Positions 44,086-51,657 of a DNA stretch of 64,000 nt are shown in pieces. The stretch is from Tautonia marina (GTDB lineage: Bacteria; Planctomycetota; Planctomycetia; Isosphaerales; Isosphaeraceae), in NCBI RefSeq assembly GCF_009177065.1, contig NZ_WEZF01000002.1, positions 434,001 to 498,000 of the forward strand. The letters run 5' to 3'. Both the position numbers and the translations under genes were made by a program. The notes beneath the pieces are model-generated. The model was not told the origin of the DNA. It saw only the letters and a list, made by a program, of their open reading frames with translations, and did not search any database. Every line of letters starts with the position of its first letter. Positions within the stretch are counted from its first letter, which is position 1.

Positions 44086-45522
44086 TCAGGACGACGCCGA
44101 AGCGGAGCCTCGTCGGTGTGACAGCCATCGCCAGCCGTAGAAAAATGGCACACCGACGGCGATACTCGCGAGCGCCGCGATCGCTTCTTGCGGCTTCTCG
44201 ATGCAGACCGCGATGGTCAATGACGAGGTCGCCGTCAGATAAATCGCCGGGACGACCGGATAGCCAGGCGTCCGGAACGGCCGGTGGAGGTCTGGTTGGC
44301 GGATCCGGAGCGCATAGACGGACGTGATCGTCAGCATCGAGAACAGCGCAAGGCCAACCCCCGCGTAAATGATGATTTGCTGAAACGTCCCGGTCCAGAG
44401 CAGGATGAGCGACCAGGAGATCTGCATCGCGGTCGCCACGGCCGGAGTCTGAGCGGTCCCGGTGAGTCGGGCAGCCACAGCGGGGAACTGACCGGCCCGC
44501 GCCATCGCATAGGCCACCCGAGGCCCGGTGAGGATGAAGGCGCTGAGCGAGGCGAGCAATGTCAGGCCGATGACTACCGACAGGGCCGCCCCGATCCGGG
44601 GGCCAAAGAGTCGGGTCGAGGCAATCTCTGCGATCGGGGCCAGGCGACTCATCGGGCTGGGATCGCCCGCGGCCTCGGCCTGGGAAACGACCTCCGCCAG
44701 GTCGCTGGGCGTCACGGCGAGGGCATAGAAGAGGTTCATCGCCAGGTAGAGCACGACCACGCCGGCGATCCCCAGGAAGATCGCCTGGGGGAGCCTCCGC
44801 TGGGGATTTTCGACCTCTCCGGCGAGGTAGGCCGCCGCGTTCCATCCCGTATAGGAATAGTACACATAAACGAGCGATGCAAACGCGGCGAGGACCAGGC
44901 TCCGATCGACCTGATCGACGGCCGGGGCATCGGCCAGGTTTTCCCAGCGTCCCCATCCCGCGGCAATCCCGGCGATCGCCAGGGTGGAGAGCAGGCCGAT
45001 CTTGACGATCGTGGCAGCCCCATGCACGCCAACCGATCCTGTTCGGGTCCGGCCGTGCAGATGCCCGAACAACAGGATCAAGCCGGTCGCCACCAGTCTC
45101 CGGCCGATCAGGGCCGTCTCCTCATCAAGCCCGAGCGGTCGGAGCAGGTACTCCCCGGCCGCGACCGAGGTCGCCGCGATCGGCGCTCCGAAGCCGATTA
45201 GAAAGGAGACCCATCCCGAGAGGAAGGCCGCCAGCGGACCATACGCCTCAAACAGGAAGACATAATCGCCCCCTGATCGAGGGATGGCCGCCGCCAGCTC
45301 GGAAAGCGACAGCGCGCCGCAGAGGGCGATCACCGCGCCGACCACCCAGAGGCCGAGCATCCAGGCGTTACTCCCCACCGCAAACGACGTATAGCCCGAC
45401 GTCGTCAGCACTCCCGTGCCGACCATGCTCGAGACCACGACAAAGGTCGCCGTGGTCAGGCCATACGAGGTGGGCAGTTCCTTCGGGGCTTCGGTCGGTG
45501 AGTGCTCGTCAGGGGCAGCCAT
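44086..45522 (-). CDS. APC-family amino acid permease
   Basis: An inner-membrane amino acid/polyamine transporter of 478 residues and about 12 helices. It has the typical helix-1 pattern SSMVGTGVLTTSGY and the 'YSYTGWNAAAYLAGEVENPQRRLP' segment of helix 6 and after. Its start codon overlaps the methyltransferase stop codon by one base (TGATG), so the two genes are translationally coupled. Substrate unknown. Confidence 0.9.
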   Translation of the reverse strand: MAAPDEHSPTEAPKELPTSYGLTTATFVVVSSMVGTGVLTTSGYTSFAVGSNAWMLGLWVVGAVIALCGALSLSELAAAIPRSGGDYVFLFEAYGPLAAFLSGWVSFLIGFGAPIAATSVAAGEYLLRPLGLDEETALIGRRLVATGLILLFGHLHGRTRTGSVGVHGAATIVKIGLLSTLAIAGIAAGWGRWENLADAPAVDQVDRSLVLAAFASLVYVYYSYTGWNAAAYLAGEVENPQRRLPQAIFLGIAGVVVLYLAMNLFYALAVTPSDLAEVVSQAEAAGDPSPMSRLAPIAEIASTRLFGPRIGAALSVVIGLTLLASLSAFILTGPRVAYAMARAGQFPAVAARLTGTAQTPAVATAMQISWSLILLWTGTFQQIIIYAGVGLALFSMLTITSVYALRIRQPDLHRPFRTPGYPVVPAIYLTATSSLTIAVCIEKPQEAIAALASIAVGVPFFYGWRWLSHRRGSASASS

Positions 45523-46250
45523 CAGCGACGGGTCTCCGGAGTCGAGCCCGTCTGCTGGCCCTCTCGGACGAAGATGGTCATGAAGTTTTCCTCGAAGGGG
45601 GGAAGGTCGATTTCTTCCATGTCGATCGGCCGAAAGCCTGCCGAGGAGATTTCCTGGATAAAGGTCTGGGCGTCGGCTCGGACGTGTTCCATGATGAAGG
45701 GCGAGCTGACCCCTTCGCGACGGTCAAAATCAATGACCACTAGCCGGGCACCCGGCTTCATGCTCCGATGGATCGAACCGAGGACGGCGGGCGGGTTTTC
45801 GAAGTGGTGGTAGGTGTCGCAGATGAACACCAGGTCGAGCGTCTCGGGCGGCAACTGGGTCGAGTCCTGGGTTCCGAGGACTGTGCAGACGTTGACGAGT
45901 GCTTGCTGCTGAGCCCGCCTGGCAATGAAGTTGAGAAAGTTCGGGGAGATGTCCACCGCAAAAACGGCCCCCTGCGCTCCCACGGCCTCGGCCATCGGAA
46001 TCGTGTAGAGTCCGGTCCCTGCCCCCACGTCGGCGACGCGCATTCCGGGTTGAATCTTGAGAATCTTCAGCACCTCGTCCCGCAGCGTGGCGACCTCGCG
46101 CGACTCACTCTCGAAGCGCTCGACATACTGATCCACATCGGGATTGCGGAACGACTCGTTCAGTTCCGGTGGTGCGCCGGGCTTGTCCTGGGCTTCCGCG
46201 GTAACTGCAACGGAACCGATAAGCAGTGTGAGGGCGAGGAATCGAGTCAT
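45522..46250 (-). CDS. Class I SAM-dependent methyltransferase with signal peptide
   Basis: The ATG at 46248-46250 has GAGG 5 bases upstream; an open frame continues 10 codons further. The product starts with a Sec-type signal (about 1-21, ending AEAQ). It then has a methyltransferase fold with SAM motif VADVGAGTGLY, the acidic 'FAVDIS' motif and 'CDTYHHFENP'. Such predicted-exported methyltransferases recur in planctomycetes and other Gram-negatives, yet SAM is cytoplasmic. Either the signal is an uncleaved anchor or the activity is unusual. It is coupled to the APC permease. Confidence 0.85.
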   Translation of the reverse strand: MTRFLALTLLIGSVAVTAEAQDKPGAPPELNESFRNPDVDQYVERFESESREVATLRDEVLKILKIQPGMRVADVGAGTGLYTIPMAEAVGAQGAVFAVDISPNFLNFIARRAQQQALVNVCTVLGTQDSTQLPPETLDLVFICDTYHHFENPPAVLGSIHRSMKPGARLVVIDFDRREGVSSPFIMEHVRADAQTFIQEISSAGFRPIDMEEIDLPPFEENFMTIFVREGQQTGSTPETRR

Positions 46251-46462
46251 GAGGGCCTCGGGCGTTCCCATTCGGGCCAATGGGTGTGGAATGATCCGCG
46301 TGCGGAGTTCCGTTCTAGCCGAGGCCCCGGCGGACTGTCCAGCGGTTGACGCTCCCGAGGACCTGGCAGTGGGCGGTTGTTGCCGGCGCGAAGGCTCACT
46401 AATCTTTCAAGAATCGGGACCGTCCCCCGACTGCCTTGTTTTGAAGATGGAGCCAACCGCCA

Positions 46463-47851
46463 ATGAGAACGAACATGAATCGTCGCGGCTTCCTGGGTGC
46501 CGGGGCAGCAACCCTCGGCTACTTCTACTCGGCCCCGGCCTACTCAGCCGCCCGCATGGGCCGCAAGCCGAACGAGACGCTCCGCTTCGCCGGCATCGGC
46601 GTGGGCGGGAAAGGAAGCAGCGACATTGACCAGGCCGGCAACCTCGGCGAGATCGTCGCGCTTTGCGACATCGACGAAGGCCACCTGGCCCCGAAAATCG
46701 CCAAGTGGCCCTCGGCGAAGGTCTTCTACGACTTCCGAGAGCTGCTTGACACGATGGAAAAGGAGATCGACGCCGTCACCGTCAGCACTCCGGACCACAC
46801 CCACGCCCTGCCGTCGGTCACGGCCATCCGCATGGGCAAGCACGTCTACTGCCAGAAGCCCCTGACGCAGACCGTCTTCGAGTCTCGCGTGCTGAAGGAA
46901 GAAGCCCGCAAGTACGGCGTCTGCACCCAGATGGGGAACCAGGGGTCGGCCGAGGACGGGCTCCGACGCGCCGTCGAGCTGATCCAGGACGGACTCATCG
47001 GCCCGGTCACCGAGGTCCACGTCTGGACCAACCGGCCCGTCTGGCCCCAGGCCCCGACCATCACCGCCCGCCCGGACAAGGCCGACGTCTGGCCCGACGG
47101 CATCCACTGGGATCAGTTCATCGGCGGCGCTCCGCTGCGGCCGTTCGTGGAGAAGGTCTACCACCCGTTCAACTGGCGAGGCTGGTGGGACTACGGCACC
47201 GGCGCCATCGGCGACATGGCCTGCCACACGGCCAACATGGCCTTCCGAGCCCTGAAACTGGCCCACCCGGTCGCCATCTCGGCCGAGAACGGTGAGCTGA
47301 ACCCCGAGACCTTCCCCGCCTGGGCCCGCGTGAACATCGAGTTCCCCGCCCGAGGCGACATGCCCCCCGTGACCCTGACCTGGTACGAAGGCCGTCTGGA
47401 CGGCGAACTCGTCCTGCCGCCGAAGGAGCTGCAAGCCAAGATCCTCTCGCCAGGCGAAAAACTGCCCGGCAGCGGCTCGATCCTCGTCGGCGAGAAGGGG
47501 ATTCTCTATTCGCCGAACGACTACGGCGCCCGCTACCGCCTCCACCCGGAGGCCCTCGCCGAAGGCAAGAACCTCGAAACCCCCGAACGCCTGCCCAGCA
47601 ATAACCGAGGCGACCAGGGCATGAAGAACGAGTGGGTCGAGGCCATCAAGGCCGGGAAACCCGAGATTGCCTACTCGAACTTCGATGAGGCCAGCCTGCT
47701 GACCGAGGCCTTCCTGCTCGGCAACGTCGCCATCCGAACCGGCAAGCGCCTGGAATGGGACGGCCCGGGGATGCAGGTCACTAACTATCCCGAAGCCAAC
47801 AAACTGATCCAGACCGAGTACCGCCGCGGCTGGGAAGTGACCCGCTCGTAA
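46463..47851 (+). CDS. Gfo/Idh/MocA family oxidoreductase with Tat signal
   Basis: An exported NAD(P)-dependent sugar or polyol oxidoreductase. MNRRGFLGAGAATLGYFYSA is a twin-arginine signal, starting at the second Met (46475); the first ATG at 46463 has GGAG 9 bases upstream. The Rossmann part has FAGIGVGGKG, 'CDID' and the Lys of 'YCQKPLTQ' (usually EKPL). A C-terminal oxidoreductase domain follows, with 'NWRGWWDYGTGAIGDMACH'. The length of 462 is normal for the secreted planctomycete subgroup. A strong hairpin follows. Confidence 0.93.
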   Translation: MRTNMNRRGFLGAGAATLGYFYSAPAYSAARMGRKPNETLRFAGIGVGGKGSSDIDQAGNLGEIVALCDIDEGHLAPKIAKWPSAKVFYDFRELLDTMEKEIDAVTVSTPDHTHALPSVTAIRMGKHVYCQKPLTQTVFESRVLKEEARKYGVCTQMGNQGSAEDGLRRAVELIQDGLIGPVTEVHVWTNRPVWPQAPTITARPDKADVWPDGIHWDQFIGGAPLRPFVEKVYHPFNWRGWWDYGTGAIGDMACHTANMAFRALKLAHPVAISAENGELNPETFPAWARVNIEFPARGDMPPVTLTWYEGRLDGELVLPPKELQAKILSPGEKLPGSGSILVGEKGILYSPNDYGARYRLHPEALAEGKNLETPERLPSNNRGDQGMKNEWVEAIKAGKPEIAYSNFDEASLLTEAFLLGNVAIRTGKRLEWDGPGMQVTNYPEANKLIQTEYRRGWEVTRS

Positions 47852-47876
47852 CACGCGAGCTTCACCACATCTAATT

Positions 47877-47910
47877 GCTCTTGTCGGCCCAATCACGGGC
47901 CGACAAGAGC
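47877..47910. terminator. Perfect 14-bp hairpin after the oxidoreductase gene
   Basis: GCTCTTGTCGGCCC (47877-47890) is the exact complement of GGGCCGACAAGAGC (47897-47910), with a 6-nt loop, 26 bases after the stop codon. There is no T run on either side, but stem strength and position support termination. Confidence 0.6.
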
Positions 47911-48043
47911 GAATGACCAAGAATCGACGAACAACTACAATCGAACACGTTTTCTCTTCTGCAAAAAATTAAATACATACACAACACCACTCACGAATCC
48001 CACTTGCCAAGTCGCCCAATTCTGCCAGATCATCGGGCGTTAC

Positions 48044-48049
48044 TATAAT
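48044..48049 (+). promoter_or_regulatory. Consensus -10 box upstream of the CAP gene
   Basis: TATAAT matches the sigma-70 -10 consensus exactly, in an AT-rich island about 190 bases before the start of the secreted CAP protein. The -35 region at 17-18 bases (TCTGCC/TTCTGC) is weak. Confidence 0.35.
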
Positions 48050-48241
48050 AAGCGAATTCTCTCCGGTGGGGATAATTCCTCTTGCAACGAAGGGGAGCGT
48101 ATCGTCATCCTTTTCGGATCGCCGTGGCGAAAGTGGCGGGGTTTGACCGAAGGACAATCCCGCCCCGATGTCCAAACGTGAGCGTCAGGGAGTGTCCCGC
48201 CGCCACGGCGAAGTACGGAGACCCGAGAGAATTACCACACG

Positions 48242-49042
48242 ATGATTGTTTTCAACCGCGTCCCTGTTCGAACGTCCGCCGTGCTTGGTCTGGCTCTGGC
48301 CATCACGGGATTTGCTCCTCGATCCGCTATGGCCTCGGCTGACCCCGTCTGGGGACTGCTCACGACCTTGATTCGAGGGGTCGTTCCCGACGAACCGACG
48401 GCCCTCTCCGACGAAACCCTCCTGAACGAGTTGACGCGAGACGAGAACGACCTGCGACGAGTGATCGACGAAGGGGTTACACTCGCTCAGCAGCCGGTCC
48501 AGATGCAACCCGCCCAGACGTATCAGGTCCAACCGACCCAGCCCACCTACACGCCGCAATATTACTACTACTACCCCGCTCCGGCCCCGGTCGCGGGCTA
48601 TCAGACCGTTCAGAACACGGTGAATGCCGCCGTGACCTACTGGACCGGCCAGCAGCCCATGCAGGCCGCCCCCGCGGCCCCTCAGCCGGCTGCCGCTCCG
48701 GCCGCCGCCGCGCCTGCTGCCCCGGCTACGACCCAGGGTGATCCGCACGGATTTACGGCCTGGCTCAACGGCATCCGAAGCCAGTACGGCCTGGCCCCGG
48801 TCGCTTACGACGAAAACCTGTCGGCGTGGGCAAACATGAACAATGCCCAGCAAAACAGTCGCGGCCTGGGCCACCACGTCATGGGGCCAGCTCGCCGACA
48901 AAACAGCGCCATGGGATCGGCCGCCAGCATCGGCGCTCAGTGGCTCGCCTCTCCTCCTCACGCCGCCGCCTTGCTCGATCCGTCGATCCGGATGATCGGG
49001 ATCGCGGGAATGGGGGCGTACTGGACCTTCAACGCCTACTGA
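48242..49042 (+). CDS. Secreted CAP/SCP-domain protein
   Basis: A signal peptide (about 1-33, ending AMAS) leads into a short helical region. A Gln/Pro/Tyr-rich low-complexity linker follows (about 82-165, including a five-Tyr run and Ala/Pro repeats). The C-terminal domain (about 170-266) contains 'WLNGIRSQYGLAPVAYDENLSAWANMNN', 'GLGHHVMG' and 'IGAQWLASPPHAAALLDPSI', matching the CAP (cysteine-rich secretory/PR-1) fold with its His residues. The role of bacterial CAP proteins is largely unknown. Confidence 0.85.
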   Translation: MIVFNRVPVRTSAVLGLALAITGFAPRSAMASADPVWGLLTTLIRGVVPDEPTALSDETLLNELTRDENDLRRVIDEGVTLAQQPVQMQPAQTYQVQPTQPTYTPQYYYYYPAPAPVAGYQTVQNTVNAAVTYWTGQQPMQAAPAAPQPAAAPAAAAPAAPATTQGDPHGFTAWLNGIRSQYGLAPVAYDENLSAWANMNNAQQNSRGLGHHVMGPARRQNSAMGSAASIGAQWLASPPHAAALLDPSIRMIGIAGMGAYWTFNAY

Positions 49043-49466
49043 GCACGCCCTCACCATTGAGGCAACCGTGAAAGACAACCGCGATCGAGAGTCTTCCAAC
49101 TCTCGCGTCGTGGCTGACCGGGACACAGGGACGCGTCCCGGTTCTTGCCGAAATCGCTCCCTCCTTGCAGGGAGACACGCCTCCCTCACGAGCCTTCCCC
49201 CCGCGCGTTGCCTGCCGCTTTGACGCGACGCCATCCCTTGACCTTCCGGCTGGGACTCGGCAACGGTAACTCGCCGACGCGCGTCGATCACCTCAAGAAC
49301 CCGGCCCCTCACCAACCACTTCTGAATCCGCGGAAGGCCAAGGGTTTCACCCCGACCGACTCGACCGCTATGATGGTGAATCGGTCGCCCGCAAGGGGCG
49401 ACGCCGTCTCCCCATGACACGGGGACGGAATCCATCCGTTGAATCGTCCGGATCTGGAGGCCGCTG
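49043..49466. other. Gene-free stretch between CAP and Rieske genes
   Basis: Two tandem hairpins lie shortly after the CAP stop. The remainder (49145-49450) contains only short frames that read as non-coding, Pro/Arg/Leu-rich peptides. I see no promoter I would defend for the Rieske gene. Confidence 0.45.
49086..49142 (+). terminator. Two tandem hairpins after the CAP gene
   Basis: CGAGAGT/ACTCTCG (49086-49092 with 49099-49105) and ACCGGGAC/GTCCCGGT (49117-49124 with 49135-49142). The second is followed by TCTT. Together they form a plausible terminator 43-100 bases after the stop. Confidence 0.5.
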
Positions 49467-49787
49467 GTGTCGACCGAAGACGAGCGTTTTCATACGGTCG
49501 CGAAAGTTGGAGAGATCCCTGAAGGTCAGGGGCGAGCATTCGATGTGGACGGGGTCATGGTCGCGGTCTTCCTCGACGGAGGGCAATACTACGCGATTGA
49601 GGACTACTGCCCCCACCAGGGAGCCCCGCTGAGTGACGGAATCGTCTACGATAAATCGGTCACCTGCACCTGGCACGGCTGGCGATTCGACCTTCAAGAC
49701 GGCCGCCACCTCGAAGGATCTCGATCCCGGGTGCCAACCTTCCCGGTACGGGTCGTCGGCGATGAAATCCAGGTGAACATCGACTGA
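49467..49787 (+). CDS. Rieske-type [2Fe-2S] protein
   Basis: A small soluble Rieske ferredoxin of 106 residues. The cluster ligands form CPH (C48, H50) and CTWH (C67, H70), in the CxH-x16-CxxH arrangement of NirD/ferredoxin-type Rieske proteins. The start is GTG at 49467 with GGAGG 6 bases upstream. No oxygenase or nitrite reductase large subunit is nearby. It may feed the quinone oxidoreductase encoded 120 bp downstream, but this is only proximity. Confidence 0.92.
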   Translation: MSTEDERFHTVAKVGEIPEGQGRAFDVDGVMVAVFLDGGQYYAIEDYCPHQGAPLSDGIVYDKSVTCTWHGWRFDLQDGRHLEGSRSRVPTFPVRVVGDEIQVNID

Positions 49788-49907
49788 TCCTCTCATCGGA
49801 AACGCATATCCGATCGGTGGTTGCGCTCCGGTCCCGTCGGGTTGCCGGAGTCCGGAATCACCCGAAGACGGTGCCACCAGCCCACCCCAGCCACGGGAGC
49901 CGCTCCC

Positions 49908-50909
49908 ATGCGAGCCGCCTATATCGAGTCGCACGGTGAAGCCTCGACCATCAAAGTCGGGGAGCTTCCAACCCCCACGCCGGGACCTGGCGAGGTGCTC
50001 GTCCGGGTCGGCGCGGCAGCCATCAACCCAATTGATCTGTACCTGCGATCAGGTCGGGTCGCCATGCCGATGAGCTTCCCTTACGTGGTCGGCACCGATG
50101 TCGCCGGGACTGTTGAGGCGGTCGGTCCCGAGGTGACTCGATTTCGTCCCGGAGATCGTGTCTGGGGGTCGAATCAAGGGCTCCTCGGCCGCCAGGGGTC
50201 GGTGGCCGAGTACGTCTGCTCCGATGAACGATGGCTCTATTCGACCCCCCCCAAGCTGTCCGACGCCGAAGCCGCGTCGATGGCCCTGGTCGGAATCACC
50301 GCTCACCTCGGTCTGTTCGAGCGAGGGCACCTGAAGCCCCACGAAACTGTTTATGTGTCGGGGGGCGGCGGTGGGGTCGGCTCAATGGTCATTCAGATGG
50401 CCAAGGCCACCGGAGCCCGGGTCGCCACAACCGCCGGGCATGAGCCCACCCTCGAACTCTGTCGATCGCTCGGCGCCGATCTCGTCCTCAACTACAAGAC
50501 CGACGATGTGCCCGCCCGCCTCCGCGAGTGGTCCGAGGACGGCATCGACCTCTGGTACGAGACCCAGCGCGATCCCGACCTGATGACCATCGTCCCCCTG
50601 CTCCGCAAGCGAGGACGAGCCGTCCTCATGGCCGGTCGGGACGCCACCCCAAGCTTCCCCCTGGGCTCCTTCTATCCACGCAACTGCTCGATCCTTGGTT
50701 TCGCCATGTTCAATTATGAACCTGACGATCAGCTTACCTGTGCCGAGAACATGATTCGCTGGATTTCTCACGACCGACTCCGGCCGATCGTCGGCCGCAC
50801 CTTCACGCTCGACCAGGCCGCCGAGGCCCAGCAATTCCTCGAAGACAACACCGTCGCAGGGGCGGGCACCCTCGTGGGGAAGGTCGTGATTACGATCAAC
50901 AACGCTTGA
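49908..50909 (+). CDS. Zinc-free quinone oxidoreductase (MDR family)
   Basis: An NADPH-dependent quinone or enone reductase of the medium-chain dehydrogenase superfamily. The ATG at 49908 has GGGAG 9-10 bases upstream; the open frame upstream is not protein-like. It shows 'GPGEVLVRVGAAAINPIDLYLRSG', 'VVGTDVAGTVEAVG' and the cofactor motif VSGGGGGVGSMVIQMAK. The structural and catalytic zinc-binding cysteines of alcohol dehydrogenases are absent. The length of 333 is normal. Confidence 0.92.
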   Translation: MRAAYIESHGEASTIKVGELPTPTPGPGEVLVRVGAAAINPIDLYLRSGRVAMPMSFPYVVGTDVAGTVEAVGPEVTRFRPGDRVWGSNQGLLGRQGSVAEYVCSDERWLYSTPPKLSDAEAASMALVGITAHLGLFERGHLKPHETVYVSGGGGGVGSMVIQMAKATGARVATTAGHEPTLELCRSLGADLVLNYKTDDVPARLREWSEDGIDLWYETQRDPDLMTIVPLLRKRGRAVLMAGRDATPSFPLGSFYPRNCSILGFAMFNYEPDDQLTCAENMIRWISHDRLRPIVGRTFTLDQAAEAQQFLEDNTVAGAGTLVGKVVITINNA

Positions 50910-50951
50910 CCATTTCAATCAAGCTAATGACGATTGCCTTCGGCATTCGCG

Positions 50952-51641
50952 TCATTGCGGTTCGATCGCCTGATCAATCCGAACTGCCTCGATCGCCTGA
51001 AAACTGACCGGGCCAAACGGGAGGACACGGAAGTCCTTCACCGATTGGCACCGCAGCCCCGCCTCGTCAAAATAGCGCCGGTAGTCGTAGATCGGATGGA
51101 GCGGGACCAACCCCATCGCCCAGTACAACGCGATGCCAACCCCGTTGTAGGCTCGATGAATCGCTCGATGCACAAGCGGTCCCGAGGGGACCGCGACATC
51201 GGCAATCAACAGCCTTCCCCCCGGCCGAACCAGGCTGGCCAGGTGGCGGAGCATCCGACGCATCGGGCCGCGCTCAAAGCAATTCAAGAAGAAGTTCGCG
51301 GCTACCACGTCGTAAGCTCCCTTGCGGTCGTGGTCGAACACATCGCCGCGAATGAACTCGGCCGTATGCCCCGCGCGCTCAACCTTCGATCGAGCGCGGC
51401 GCAACATGCGATCCGAGAGGTCGATACAGGTCAGTTCCACATCTCGGGAGGCCGCAAGGACGGCATCCTCGCCTGCCCCCACTCCCACATACAGCACTCG
51501 ATCGCCACGGTTCAGGAACTCCAGTTGCGATGCCTTGGCCGCCTCGATCTGACCGAGCGAATACAACCGCGCCAGCGGTTCATAAAACCAGGCAGTGCGG
51601 TCGAAGCCACCCGAGGGTCTCTCGGAAGCCGAGGAGGACAT
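50952..51641 (-). CDS. Class I SAM-dependent methyltransferase of the NRPS cassette
   Basis: The ATG at 51639-51641 has AAGGGA about 9 bases upstream and lies 16 bp after the NRPS stop; an open frame continues into the NRPS gene. The 229-residue protein has SAM motif VLYVGVGAGEDAV, 'CIDLSDRML' and 'VVAANFFLNCF'. Position and spacing indicate co-transcription with the NRPS-like gene, so the likely substrate is its product or a precursor. It is a cytoplasmic small-molecule methyltransferase (O-, N- or C-type unknown). Confidence 0.88.
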   Translation of the reverse strand: MSSSASERPSGGFDRTAWFYEPLARLYSLGQIEAAKASQLEFLNRGDRVLYVGVGAGEDAVLAASRDVELTCIDLSDRMLRRARSKVERAGHTAEFIRGDVFDHDRKGAYDVVAANFFLNCFERGPMRRMLRHLASLVRPGGRLLIADVAVPSGPLVHRAIHRAYNGVGIALYWAMGLVPLHPIYDYRRYFDEAGLRCQSVKDFRVLPFGPVSFQAIEAVRIDQAIEPQ

Positions 51642-51657
51642 CGCGCGTGATCCCTTC

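Larger units (their letters stand above)
47852..48241. other. Intergenic region with AT-rich island
   Basis: This is 390 bp. A strong hairpin lies at its left end. Then 47925-48060 is distinctly AT-rich against the GC-rich background. A perfect TATAAT lies at 48044-48049. A 68-codon minus frame (47969-48175) crosses it; it has some coding-like character but no recognisable match and may be a remnant. Confidence 0.5.

Noticed and set aside
47969-48175. Small minus-strand gene of 68 codons
   Set aside because: There is no ribosome-binding site I trust, no family match from memory and an odd Cys-rich end; kept only as an observation.
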